In this document: positions 18,231 to 28,700 of the stretch, piece by piece
How the letters are laid out: every line of letters starts with the position of its first letter
Numbering within the stretch: the first letter of the stretch is position 1
Made by a program: the position numbers and the translations under genes
Notes under the pieces: model-generated
What the model was told of the DNA's origin: nothing
The model's input: the letters and a program-made list of their open reading frames with translations, nothing else
Database searches by the model: none
Assembly: GCA_020634245.1 (NCBI GenBank)
Contig: JACKCC010000009.1
Span: forward strand, 310,001 to 374,000
From: Ardenticatenaceae bacterium
GTDB lineage: Bacteria > Chloroflexota > Anaerolineae > Promineifilales > Promineifilaceae
DNA length: 64,000 bases
Reading direction: 5' to 3'

Positions 18231-19523
18231 CAGGACCTTTCCAAACTCATAAATAATTGTAAAGGGCGAAATTGATCTTGGCATTGGCCATACGCAACAT
18301 GGTTGGCAGATTTGTGAAGCCAAGCTTGCCAGCTAACCCGACAATGAAGTTGTTAATTGTAGCCACTACGCTGGCTTGTGGTGTTCCTGACATCCTGGTT
18401 GCATCTTCCTTGAGCGTGACATCGCGACGGTAATGTAACCCATTTTCAATGCCCCAGTGATGGCGTGTCCACGCTAACAAACAGGACGCATCGGCACGTT
18501 CCTGGGGAACGCTAGTAATGCCATAAACAACTTCGTAGGTACATTTGCCAGTGGAGAGTTTTGTCACTTTTCTCTCCAGCTTGAAAACCTGACGCAATCC
18601 AGGCCAGTTGATAAAGCGGGTGTCATCGCTCATTACCGTGATAGTTCGCTGCTCCAAACGACCATGCGTTTTATTTGTCGCTTGGGCAATACCTTGGGGC
18701 AGCGGTGGCGTGTGCCATCCTTTCTCTTTGCGCGGCGGCACAAAGAATTGCTCGACATCCCCTAGCAAACGGGGCTGGTTGCTTTTGACAAACCAAAGAT
18801 AATCGCCACCCTGAGCCATAATCTGCACCGACAACTTCCGTTGAGCGAACATAGCATCTCCAGAGACAACCCGCCCTCTCAAGTCGAGTTGGTGCAGCAA
18901 TTTGGGCGCAGCCTTGATTTCGTTTTCCTTTGCCTTCTTATCAACCTCTACTTGAGCCAAAACAATCCCTTCTTCCGGCAAGTAGGCGGCCAATAGATGA
19001 ACGCCCTGTGTTTTTCCCGCAGGAATTGTGCCGCGCAAAGTCTTGCCATCCATCGTAATGAGGACGCTTTGCTGTCCGCCATAGTTCAGATGCAAGAATT
19101 GGCGGAATATCCGATGCAATTCATCCGCTGATATGACTTCATCCAGAACGCGTCGGATCGTGTTCAAGGATGGGGCCGTAAATCGTGTCGTTGGCAATAC
19201 CGCAACCAAAAGCGAGCGGCGTAAGCGAATCCAAGCGGTAATGCCAGTCGGCGTATGCTCACCGGATAATCGGGCTAACAAGATGGCTGACAATAAAAAT
19301 GGCAATGGGTATAGTTTCCCCTGCGCTTTTCGCGTGTCTGGGATCTGTTGGAACAATTCAAAAAGGCCACCCAGGTCAAAAACGACGTTTTCTAATTGTT
19401 CGTTTGTAAATGTGATATGCTTCGTAATGAACCTCTTTTGTTTACTTGGTGGTCTTGGAAAATCTCAAGTGTAACAAAATGAGGTTCTTCTAGTTATTTT
19501 CTTATGAGTTTGGAAAAGTCCTG
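18231..19523. mobile_element. Complete ISAs1-family insertion sequence, 1293 bp
   Basis: Boundaries are defined by 22-bp terminal inverted repeats starting CAGGAC(C/T)TTTCCAAACTC at 18231-18252 and 19502-19523 (one mismatch), flanked by a perfect 10-bp duplication. It carries one transposase gene on the - strand. Near-identical ends and intact duplication indicate a recent insertion. It landed about 160 bp upstream of the isomerase/glucokinase operon and may have separated it from its promoter. Confidence 0.93.
18247..19356 (-). CDS. ISAs1-family DDE transposase
   Basis: 369 residues, close to full length for the family. The DDE residues appear as ITMDGKTLRG, VSGDAMFAQR and HHWGIENGLHYRRDV. 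The stop codon lies at the inner edge of the left inverted repeat. The annotated start is TTG at 19356. Family-like sequence continues upstream in frame (FTNEQLENVVFDLGGLFEL) but without ATG or GTG, so either a rare start such as ATT is used or the start has been lost. Confidence 0.9.
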   Translation of the reverse strand: MFQQIPDTRKAQGKLYPLPFLLSAILLARLSGEHTPTGITAWIRLRRSLLVAVLPTTRFTAPSLNTIRRVLDEVISADELHRIFRQFLHLNYGGQQSVLITMDGKTLRGTIPAGKTQGVHLLAAYLPEEGIVLAQVEVDKKAKENEIKAAPKLLHQLDLRGRVVSGDAMFAQRKLSVQIMAQGGDYLWFVKSNQPRLLGDVEQFFVPPRKEKGWHTPPLPQGIAQATNKTHGRLEQRTITVMSDDTRFINWPGLRQVFKLERKVTKLSTGKCTYEVVYGITSVPQERADASCLLAWTRHHWGIENGLHYRRDVTLKEDATRMSGTPQASVVATINNFIVGLAGKLGFTNLPTMLRMANAKINFALYNYL

Positions 19524-19533
19524 TTCGAGATAA
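19524..19533. repeat. ISAs1 target-site duplication, right copy
   Basis: Exact second copy of TTCGAGATAA (see 18221-18230), adjoining the right terminal inverted repeat. Confidence 0.9.
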
Positions 19534-19560
19534 TGATTTTGTAAACTATTGACCTGACTT

Positions 19561-19589
19561 TTGACAAGTTGGTGCGGTTCTGTCAGAAT
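19561..19589 (+). promoter_or_regulatory. Sigma-70-like promoter for the isomerase/glucokinase operon
   Basis: TTGACA at 19561-19566, a 17-bp spacer, then CAGAAT at 19584-19589. A second TTGACC lies 12 bp upstream at 19549. The site is just right of the IS and about 95 bp before the start codon, so the operon can probably still be transcribed despite the insertion. Confidence 0.45.
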
Positions 19590-19683
19590 CTTTGACGAGA
19601 TGCCTGTTTTCGGCATGAAGCTGCCAAAGGGTACTGATAAATTACTGATCGAAAAGCAAAATATTGAGTGAATGGAGTGAAGT

Positions 19684-20646
19684 ATGAAACTAGGTGTACT
19701 AACTGTACTTTTTCAAGATCGTCCCTTGGATGATGCTCTGGAGCATCTGGTCAAGATGGGTGTAGAGGCAATCGAATTGGGTACCGGCGCGTATCCGGGT
19801 AATGCCCACTGCAACCCGACTGAATTATTGCAGGATTCGGCTGCTATCAAAGCTTATCGTAAGAATATTGAAGATCGCGGCTTGATGATTAGCGGTCTGT
19901 CCTGTCACGGTAATCCCCTCTCGCCGGACCAAGCGTTCGCGGCGGAATCGGACCGTGTCTTCCGCGAAACGGTGCGCCTGGCGGCGGAGATGGAAGTCGG
20001 GGTGGTCAACCTGTTTTCCGGCTGCCCGGGAGATTCGGAAGGTTCGAAATACCCGAATTGGGTCACCTGCGCCTGGCCGCCTGAATTTCTAAAGATTCTT
20101 GAGTGGCAGTGGGAAGAGAAAGTGATTCCTTACTGGCAAGAAGCAGGCGCCTTTGCCGAAAAAGCAGGCGTGAAACTGGCTTTTGAAATGCACCCAGGAT
20201 TTGTGGTCTACAATCCGGAAACATTGCTGCGTTTGCGCCAGGCAGTGGGACCGGTTATTGGGGCTAATTATGACCCCAGCCATCTGTTCTGGCAGGGAAT
20301 CGATGCAGTAGCATCCATTCATTATTTAGGGGAGGCTATTCATCATTTCCACGCCAAGGATACGTTTATCGACCAGCGTAATGTGGCGGTGAACGGGGTG
20401 CTGGATACGAAACCGTACAGCCAGATGGCGCAGCGTTCCTGGACTTTCCGTACGGTGGGATATGGGCATGACCAGTTTACTTGGCGGGCTATTATGAGCG
20501 CGCTGCGTATGGTGGGCTATGACTATGTGGTTTCTATTGAGCATGAAGATGCGCTAGCCTCGATTGATGAGGGGTTGAGCAAGGCGGTGAGTTTCCTGCA
20601 AGGTGTGCTTCTGAAGGAACAACCGGCGGAGATGTGGTGGGCCTGA
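19684..20646 (+). CDS. Sugar phosphate isomerase/epimerase family TIM-barrel protein
   Basis: A 320-residue xylose-isomerase-like TIM barrel. Family motifs are LGTGAYPGNAH near the N-terminus, then LAFEMHPGF, ANYDPSHLFWQG, HHFHAKDTF and VSIEHED, which carry the usual Glu/Asp/His/Glu ligands. This subtype often sits beside Gfo/Idh/MocA dehydrogenases in sugar and inositol catabolism. Here it is followed after 1 bp by glucokinase, so it probably converts a hexose or keto-hexose made upstream. The start ATG follows GGAGTGAAGT. Confidence 0.85.
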   Translation: MKLGVLTVLFQDRPLDDALEHLVKMGVEAIELGTGAYPGNAHCNPTELLQDSAAIKAYRKNIEDRGLMISGLSCHGNPLSPDQAFAAESDRVFRETVRLAAEMEVGVVNLFSGCPGDSEGSKYPNWVTCAWPPEFLKILEWQWEEKVIPYWQEAGAFAEKAGVKLAFEMHPGFVVYNPETLLRLRQAVGPVIGANYDPSHLFWQGIDAVASIHYLGEAIHHFHAKDTFIDQRNVAVNGVLDTKPYSQMAQRSWTFRTVGYGHDQFTWRAIMSALRMVGYDYVVSIEHEDALASIDEGLSKAVSFLQGVLLKEQPAEMWWA

Positions 20647-20647
20647 T

Positions 20648-21652
20648 ATGAATGTGTTGGTTGGCGATCTGGGCGGTACAAAGACCATTCTGGCAGTGGC
20701 GACTGAGGAAATGGGGCCGCACAAGCTCTTGAATGAGCAATCTTTCCCCAGTGCGCGTTACGACAGCCTGGAGATGATTATCCGTGAATATCTGAATGGG
20801 AGTGAATTGGCTGTTGAACGGGCCTGTTTGGCTGTGGCCGGACCGATTGAGAACGGCCGTTACGCCCACATCACGAATTTGTCCTGGTTTGTAAACGCAG
20901 ACGCCCTGTGTGAAACCTTTGCCTTGTCATCGGTCAGGCTGATTAATGACCTGGAAGCGGTGGCCTACGCCATTCCGGTCCTTGAACCGGCGGACATCCA
21001 CACCTTGCATGAGGGCACGCCGGTTGACGGCGGCAGTCTGGCTGTGCTGGCGCCGGGTACCGGTCTTGGTGAAGGTTTCCTGACTTTGGACAGCACCGGG
21101 ACTTATCAGGCGCATGCGTCGGAAGGCTCGCATGTCTCTTTTGGGCCGACGAATGTGCTGCAAATGGATCTGCTGACCTACATGCGGGAGGTGAAGGGGT
21201 TCGACCATGTGAGTTATGAGCGGGTTTGTTCCGGGGCGCTGGGGCTGCCAAATCTGTATGATTTTTTGAAGGAGAACGGCCGTTTCCCGGAACCGCCCTG
21301 GCTGGTAGAAAAGTTGGCCAATAGTGAGGACCCTACGCCCATCATTATTGAAGCGGCGCAGGACCAGATAAATCCGTGCGTGATTTGTGCGGCGGCGCTG
21401 GCCTTGTTTTGCGACATCCTGGCGGCGGAAGCGGGGAATCTAGCGCTCAAGGTGCTGTCCACAGGTGGGATTTACCTGGGGGGCGGGATTCCGCCGCGCA
21501 TTTTGGCTGAATTGGAAAAGCCGGGTTTTCTGGAGATTCTGAGAAATAAGGGGCGGTTCCGGGAGATATTGTCTAAGATGCCAGTCAAGGTTATTCTGAA
21601 TGCGAAGGCTGGTTTGCTGGGAGCGGCGACTTGTGGCTTGCAGTCGATATAG
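20648..21652 (+). CDS. glk: Glucokinase
   Basis: A 334-residue protein of the classical glucokinase family. It has the N-terminal phosphate-binding motif LVGDLGGTKT, AVAGPIENGRY, TNLSWFVNADAL, INDLEAVAY (containing the catalytic-type Asp) and LAPGTGLGEGFL. It phosphorylates glucose with ATP in the cytosol. It abuts the isomerase gene and could capture glucose released from C-glycosides by the upstream island (inference). Confidence 0.88.
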   Translation: MNVLVGDLGGTKTILAVATEEMGPHKLLNEQSFPSARYDSLEMIIREYLNGSELAVERACLAVAGPIENGRYAHITNLSWFVNADALCETFALSSVRLINDLEAVAYAIPVLEPADIHTLHEGTPVDGGSLAVLAPGTGLGEGFLTLDSTGTYQAHASEGSHVSFGPTNVLQMDLLTYMREVKGFDHVSYERVCSGALGLPNLYDFLKENGRFPEPPWLVEKLANSEDPTPIIIEAAQDQINPCVICAAALALFCDILAAEAGNLALKVLSTGGIYLGGGIPPRILAELEKPGFLEILRNKGRFREILSKMPVKVILNAKAGLLGAATCGLQSI

Positions 21653-21657
21653 TATGG

Positions 21658-22026
21658 ATGGACAATGCAATGAATTATGTGATTGACCCTGTACAGGTTG
21701 AGTTTTGGTCGTTGAATGCGCATACGGCCGTTTCGGCCAAACTGCTGGCCGATGGCAAGAATATGACGGTGCTTTATACCACCTGGGGACCCGGTGCTAC
21801 CGCGCCTGAGCATACGCATCCGCACGAGCAGATGGGGCTTTGTTTGCAGGGGGAAGCTGTCTTTGTCATTGACGGCACGGAGTATCTGGTGCAAGCGGGG
21901 CAGTTTTATCATATTCCCGGCAATGTCCCCCATGCCGAGCGCAATGATGGTGACGAACCGGCCATCCTGGTTGATTTCTTTTCTCCCCCGCGAGAAGATT
22001 TGCTGCGTAAGCGATTTGAGTTTTGA
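21658..22026 (+). CDS. Cupin-domain protein
   Basis: A single-domain cupin of about 122 residues. Motif 1 is visible as GATAPEHTHPHEQMGLCLQGE and motif 2 as GQFYHIPGNVPHAERN, giving the metal-binding His/Glu/His set. It starts 5 bp after the glucokinase stop; ATG 21658 and ATG 21670 are both possible (GGATGG precedes the latter). It may be a sugar isomerase-like or small-molecule-binding protein; function is not assignable. Confidence 0.78.
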   Translation: MDNAMNYVIDPVQVEFWSLNAHTAVSAKLLADGKNMTVLYTTWGPGATAPEHTHPHEQMGLCLQGEAVFVIDGTEYLVQAGQFYHIPGNVPHAERNDGDEPAILVDFFSPPREDLLRKRFEF

Positions 22027-22128
22027 AGCTCATCTCTGCCTCTCTTGAACAATGAAGCTCCTATACGCAACATGTATAAAAATATTGATCGGATGATAAA
22101 ATCACACGTTGTCCAGGAGTCATAAAAA

Positions 22129-22704
22129 ATGTCACTTGAGGTAATCAATCGCTGTGCCTGGTGTGGCGATGATCCTTTGTATGTAAGCTACCATGACGAG
22201 GAATGGGGCGTGCCAGAGTATGATGATCAACGGCTTTTTGCCAAGCTCATTCTGGATGGGGCACAGGCAGGACTGAGCTGGATCACGATCTTGCGCAAAC
22301 GAGACAACTATTGGAAGGCGTTTGATAACTTCAATCCAGAACAGATCGCCAGCTACGACGATGCCAAAATTGCAAAGCTGCTGCAAAATCCAGGGATTGT
22401 GCGCAACCGCTTAAAAGTGCAGTCAGCCGTAAAAAATGCGCGAGGCTTCCTGACCATCACGGAAAAGAAAGGATCATTCAGCCAATTTTTGTGGGACTTT
22501 GTAGACGGCCGTCCCATCCAAAACAGTTGGCGCAGTTTGAGTGAAATTCCAGCGGAAACGGCCGTGTCCCGTGCGCTCTCTAAAGCCCTCAAATCATACG
22601 GTTTCACCTTTGTTGGCCCAACCATTGTATACGCCTTTATGCAGGCAGTGGGAATGGTCAACGACCATCTGATAGATTGTTTTCGGTATGAAGAAGTCAA
22701 GTGA
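22129..22704 (+). CDS. tag: DNA-3-methyladenine glycosylase I
   Basis: A 191-residue Tag-family base-excision glycosylase that removes N3-methyladenine from DNA. Family hallmarks are NRCAWCGDDPLYVSYHDEEWG at the N-terminus, GAQAGLSWITILRKRD and the C-terminal NDHLIDC. The Cys and His residues are the usual structural zinc ligands. CAGGAG lies 10 bp before the ATG. It is monocistronic and convergent with the PKS gene. Confidence 0.93.
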   Translation: MSLEVINRCAWCGDDPLYVSYHDEEWGVPEYDDQRLFAKLILDGAQAGLSWITILRKRDNYWKAFDNFNPEQIASYDDAKIAKLLQNPGIVRNRLKVQSAVKNARGFLTITEKKGSFSQFLWDFVDGRPIQNSWRSLSEIPAETAVSRALSKALKSYGFTFVGPTIVYAFMQAVGMVNDHLIDCFRYEEVK

Positions 22705-22706
22705 GA

Positions 22707-22734
22707 GAACGGCCGTTATTCCAAACGGCCGTTC
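22707..22734. terminator. Hairpin built from two ACGGCCGT palindromes between convergent genes
   Basis: GAACGGCCGT (22707-22716) and ACGGCCGTTC (22725-22734) form a 10-bp GC-rich stem with an 8-nt loop, starting 3 bp after the tag stop and ending 13 bp before the PKS stop. There is no clear U-tract, so terminator function is probable rather than certain. Confidence 0.5.
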
Positions 22735-22747
22735 CTTCACCCATCAA

Positions 22748-25700
22748 CTAATCTGTCCCTACCCCATTCAAAGCAATACGCAACTCGTGAATCATCACCT
22801 GAACATTCGGTTCCAACACCATTGTGTCGTGATTCCCCGGCACCTGTTTGACAACCAGGTTGGGCAGCAGAGCTTTCCAACCCCGATCGATACCGGCATG
22901 CAAATAAACCTCGGCGGTTTCCTCGGCACTAAATAAGACGACACGGCCGTTATACGGTTCCGGTTGATACTGGCTGGCAGCATACAGGAAGCTGTTCGTC
23001 AGCTTCAAGTTTCGCAGTTCGTGCGGCAGTGCCTCACCCCGGCTCAGATGGAAACGCAGCTTTAATTCATTACTCAGCCGGTCAAAATCACGAGCGATTT
23101 TGGCTTGCAGCCGTTCTGTGAGGTAATAAATACCCCGCTGCCGCAGTTCAGAAAGCCGTTTCTGGAATGTTTGCTTGCGCATTCCGGTGTGGGGATGGAA
23201 CGTATCAAAAAAGACCACCAACTCCACTTCCTGCCCCTGAGCTTGCAAGCGCTTGGCCATTTCCAAAGCGATAACACCGCCGCCAGAGTAGCCACCCAGT
23301 TGATAAGGGCCTTCCGGCTGCGCTTCCAGCACGGCTTTCAGATAAACCTCGGCCATGTCTTCGATTTTTTCCAACGGTTCCTGCTGACCATCGACGCCAA
23401 CGGCTTGCAACCCATAAAAGGGCTGCTCTTTACCCAAATACCGCGACAATTCACGGAAGTTGAGGACATTGCCGCCCGCACCATGCACGCAGTAGAACGG
23501 CCGTTTCCCCGGCTTACCTTTCTCAATGGTTACCAACGGACTCCAGCGGCCCCGTTTGCGTATTCGAGATTGGCCGGGAGCCGCCGTGGATTCAGCGGCA
23601 ACGGCCGTTTCCAACACATCTTCACCCAATTCATCAACAATAATCTCGGTACATTCGGCGATGGTAGGCGCTTCAAACAAGGTCGCCAGCGATAAATCAA
23701 TGTGGAACATCTTCTTAATCTTGGCAAATAGCCGCACGGCAATTAACGAATGGCCGCCCAATTCAAAGAAATCATCGTGGATGCCCACATCTTTCACACC
23801 CAGCAAATCCTCCCACATTTCAGCCAGGGCTGCTTCAACATTGTTGCGCGGCGCTTCGTAGTCACTTTGCAGCGACGGCCGTTCCAGTTTCAAGCCCGCC
23901 CCTTCATCCTCTGCGCCACCAGCACCGGCCTGGTTCGACCGTTCGATTAAAGCCCGTAAATCCAACGACGACACAATCAGTTGAGGCAGTGTCGTACCGC
24001 TCAACAGCCGATTAAATGCATCGGCTCCTTCATCGGGCAGGATGCCTTCCGTCAGGGCCAGGTCCAGCAGGCTACCTTCTCCGGTCCGCAGTGAACTGCT
24101 TTCCTTGGAACGAAGCATCGTTTCATGGGCCACCCGTTTTTGCATAAAACCATCTACTTCGATAATAGGACGGCCGTTTTCATCCATGATACACACATCA
24201 AACACCGGCATCTCCGCCTGGCGTGTGCTATCGTTCACCAGTCGGGCATGGCTGTAAACCTTGGCCGGCAGCGGTTGGTAAACCCGCACATTACGATAGG
24301 TAAACGGGACAAAAAAGTCCTGACTCGTTTCGTAGCCGTCCAGCAGCGGCAGGGCAAAGCTGGTAGCCAGGTCCAGCAGCGCCGGATGAAGATGAAACGA
24401 GGCCATATCATCCCGAAACTGTTCCGGCATCTCCAGGTAAGCTAATGCTTCCCCTGCGCCAAACCAGATTTGGCGCAGTGTTTTCCAGCGCGGCCCAAAA
24501 TTCACAAACAACTGTTCCTGTCTGGTGTTTTGCTCCATCAAACCGTAAGTGACTTGACGGCCGTTGCACCGTTCTACGATCGCCTGAATAGATTGAGCCG
24601 GGCCAGGTTCCATTTCCGAATACTGCACCATTCCGCGCACGTGCTCCACCCAGTCGCCCTGCCCACCATTCAAACGGCTGGCGACGGCAAAACTATAGCC
24701 AGGGCCGTCTTTTTGCAGTTGAACCCGCACCCGCTTCCGCTCCGTTTCAGCCACTTCCAACGGCATCATAAAGGTCAAATCGCTAATTTCCGTCGTACCA
24801 TTATGCCGTCCCTTATCAATGGCGGCTTTGGCAATTTCCAGATACCCAGTTCCCGGAATCAACGCCTGGCCATTTTTAATACGGTGTTGATCCAGCAACC
24901 AGAAACGGTCTACGGCGTAATCGGTCACGTACTCAATTTCATCAGGCGTGTCCACCACCAACCAGTCCAGCAGCGGATGGGGCATCGGCTGGCCAACCGG
25001 GTCTTCATCCACCTCACCGCGGGCCGCACGGGCAGCCATCCCCACTTCTTGCCACATGCCCCAATCAACAGCGATGGTGCGCATGGCACTACTCCCCGCC
25101 TGGGCAAAGGCGTTGAGAAACGCATTGGCCGCAGCATAATCAATCTGGCCGGGCAAGCCGATAATTGAACTGGTAGACGAGAAGAGGACAAAGAAATCAA
25201 GCGGCTGATCGTGCAGCAGTTCATCTAGAATTAATGCACCCTGAACTTTCGGGTTGAGCACCCGCTCTACATCGCCGTAGCTTTTGAGGGAGATCAGACC
25301 ATCGTCTAAAATGCCAGCCGCGTGAATGACTCCGTCGATACGGCCGTACCGTTCCACTACATCCCGCACAACCGCTGCCATCTCATCCCGATTCGTAATG
25401 TCGGCCGCAGCCACCACAACCTGAGACCCGCCAGCCTCCATGGCTGTAATTTTTTGCACAGCCTGGCTCTTGCGATGGCCAGCGCCATATTTTTGCTGCC
25501 AGGCCTGCCATTCGGCTCGCGGCGGCAGCCCGGAACGCGAAACCAGCACCAGGTGAACATTGGCTTGTTGAGCCAAATTTTCGGCCATAACCAGACCAAT
25601 TCCACCCAAACCGCCGGTGATGAGGTAAACGCCATCCTCTTTTACCACCGGTTTTTCCGCCGGAGCAATAGGGGCCGGTTCAAACGTCTGCGTCCAACGC

Positions 25701-28700
25701 CTCCCATCCCGGTAAGCAGTTATACTGTCAATAATGTCGGCCTTAATTTCATTGAGCAGCAGTGTGACAAAGGAACCTACGGCCGTATCCTGATCACCCC
25801 CGGCTACGGTAACCGCTTCCGGCAAAACCACGTCAATTAACTGGCACTGCACATTAGGCATTTCCTGCGGAATAACCTCCACCGGACCAATCAAGGTAGC
25901 TTTTTCCGGCGAAGTCAGCCGCTCTTGCTGTACCCGCTGTGAGCCATTGGTGACGACTTTGATGGCCAACCGGTCGGAGACGGCTTCGCTGGCCAGGGCC
26001 TGAGCCAGGTAGAAGAGGCTGTAAAAACCAAGCTGCTGATTTTTGTGGTAAACAGCAACGGCCGTTTCTCCCTTTTCGCGCTCATTCAACGTCCACAAAT
26101 GGATGATATGCTGCGGGAACATATCCTGACTGTCCAACTCACTCACCAGTGTTTCAAAATCGGTGGCCGACATCGGGTTAATCTGGTAATTAACCAGATC
26201 AATCTGATCCAGCCGCTTGCCGGGGGTAACGTAGACTACGCCATGGCCGGCAGCAGTCAACTGGTCGCCCAGCGCTTTACCCACACCGTAGGCATCAGCA
26301 AAAATGAGATAATTAACGGCCGTATCTTCACCGGTTCGGGCTGCCAGCGGCGCAGTGACCCAGGTTGGTTTATAAAACCAATCCGCCAGATTGGGCAGCT
26401 TAACAAGCTCGTTCGACTTAAGCGCCACCGACGTCACAATCTGCGTGCCCGGCTCAATCCAATAGCGTTGATGGTCAAATGCATACGTCGGCAGCGGGAT
26501 ACGACGGCGGTACTCGCCGGCATACTGCGCCGCCCAATCAAAGCTGACACCCGCCGACCACACTTTGCCAATCGTGCTGTGCCAATACCACAAATCCGAA
26601 ACCTCTTCATTGCGGTGGCGCATGGAGGAGATGGGCAAATGACCGGCTTGTTTAGCCGGATGCTGCCGCACCAGCGAACTCAAGGTTTGCCCCGGCCCAA
26701 CTTCCAAAAACACACGCACCGGTTCGGCCATCAACGTGGCTAATCCATCGGCAAAACGCACAGTATTGCGCAGATGGCGCACCCAATATTCGGGATCAAC
26801 CACTTCCTCCGGTTTTGCCCAGGTACCGGTCATATTGGAGATAAACGGCCGTTGCGGTGGATGAAATGTCATTTGCGAAAGCCGTGCTCTAAAAGGCGCT
26901 AAAATCGGTTCCAGCATCGGTGAATGGGCCGCCACATTAATTTGCACGCGGCGCGACTCTACGTCACGTTCAGCCAGAACAGCTTCCAACCGGGCCAAAG
27001 AGTCCACTTCACCCGATACAACACACATATCGGGATTATTAATGACAGCAATCGCCTGACCATCTACCAGCAGCGGTTTTAATTCCGCTTCGGTCAAAGG
27101 CACACTGATCATGCCGCCCTCAGGCAGGGTTTCAAACAGTTTGCCGCGCAGGGTAACAATTTCCAGCGCATCGGCTACAGACATAACACCGGCCAGGCAG
27201 GCAGCAGTATATTCGCCCAGACTGTGACCAGTCATGGCAGCCGGTTCAATACCCCACGACATCCACAGTTTGGCCTGGGCCAGTTCGGTCATGAAGATAG
27301 AAGGCAGGGAAAGGGACGGCCGTTCCAATTCTAAAGCCGCCGCTTCCTCCTCCCCCACCGCAGGGAACATCAACCGCTTCAAGTCCACATCCAGATGCGC
27401 TTTTAGCAGCGCCAGGCAAGTATCGATTTCGGCCCGATAGACCGGTTCATCCTCATACAATTCGCGGCCCATGTTGGGGTACTGCGCCCCGCCGCCGGGG
27501 AACATAAACACCACCGCCGGCGATTCGCCCACCACCGGCTGGCTAAACATCCGCTTCTTGTCATCCATCTGCAAAATTTCGATAGCCTCTGCACGGTTTT
27601 GCACAGCCAGCACTCGTCGCTGGGCAAACGGTTTGCGCCCAACCTTTAACGTGTAGGCCACGTCGGCCAGATTGACATCAGAATTCTCCTTCAAGTAGTC
27701 GGCCAGCCGTGTAGAGGCTCCATCCAGTGCCGTTTTTGTTTTGGCAGAGAGAAGCAAGAGTTCATACGGCCGTTCCACCACATCCGTCGCTTCCAATTCC
27801 GGCGCTTCTTCCAATACCACGTGTGCATTCGTACCGCCCACCCCCAGCGAACTCACACCAGCCCGCCGAGGAAAACTATTCGTCTGCCATGCTTGCAGCT
27901 TGTTGTTAACATAAAACGGGCTGTTCTCGAAGTCAATAAACGGATTCGGACGTGAAAAATTCAAGGAAGGTGGCAGCTTCTTGTTTTTAAGCGCGTAAAC
28001 CACTTTCACAAAGCTGGCCACCCCCGCCGCTGTATCCAGGTGGCCAATGCTTGTCTTTGCCGAACCAATGCCGCAGAACCCTTTGGCATCGGTCGTATTA
28101 CGGAAAGCCTGTGTCAGCGCCTGCACCTCAATCGGATCACCGATTTTCGTGCCGGTTCCATGCGTTTCCACGTAAGTGATGGTGTCGGCGGTAATGCCCG
28201 CCAGATCGATGGCTTCGGCAATGGCCGCTGCCTGCCCATCTACGCTGGGGGCCAAATAATTGACCTTACCAGAACCGTCATTGTTGATGGCCGACCCTAA
28301 AATCACGGCATGTACCGTGTCGCCATCTTTGACGGCCTCGTCCAGCCGTTTTAGCACAACAATGCCAACACCGTTGCCAAACACCGTTCCTTCTGATTCA
28401 GCATCAAAGGCCCGGCAGTGGCCATCCGGGGACAAAATTTCGCCTTCGTGGTACAGGTATCCCTGACGATGGGGCAGTTCAAAAGTCACACCTCCGGCCA
28501 AGACCATGTCACATTCTCGATTCAATAGACTTTGAACACCAAAATGGATGGCCACCAGTGAAGTGGAACAGGCCGTTTGTACGTTAACGCTTGGCCCACG
28601 CAAATCAAACAAATAGGAAACGCGGGTTGTCAAAAAATCTTTGTCATTTCCAGTGTGCCGCAGTAGAAAAAAGCCCACCGATTGCAGCAAGTCAGGGTTG

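Noticed and set aside
24470..26743. Several 230-residue + strand frames inside the PKS gene
   Set aside because: They are shadows of a gene with all catalytic motifs on the opposite strand; composition is Arg/His/Pro-rich and no start signals are seen.
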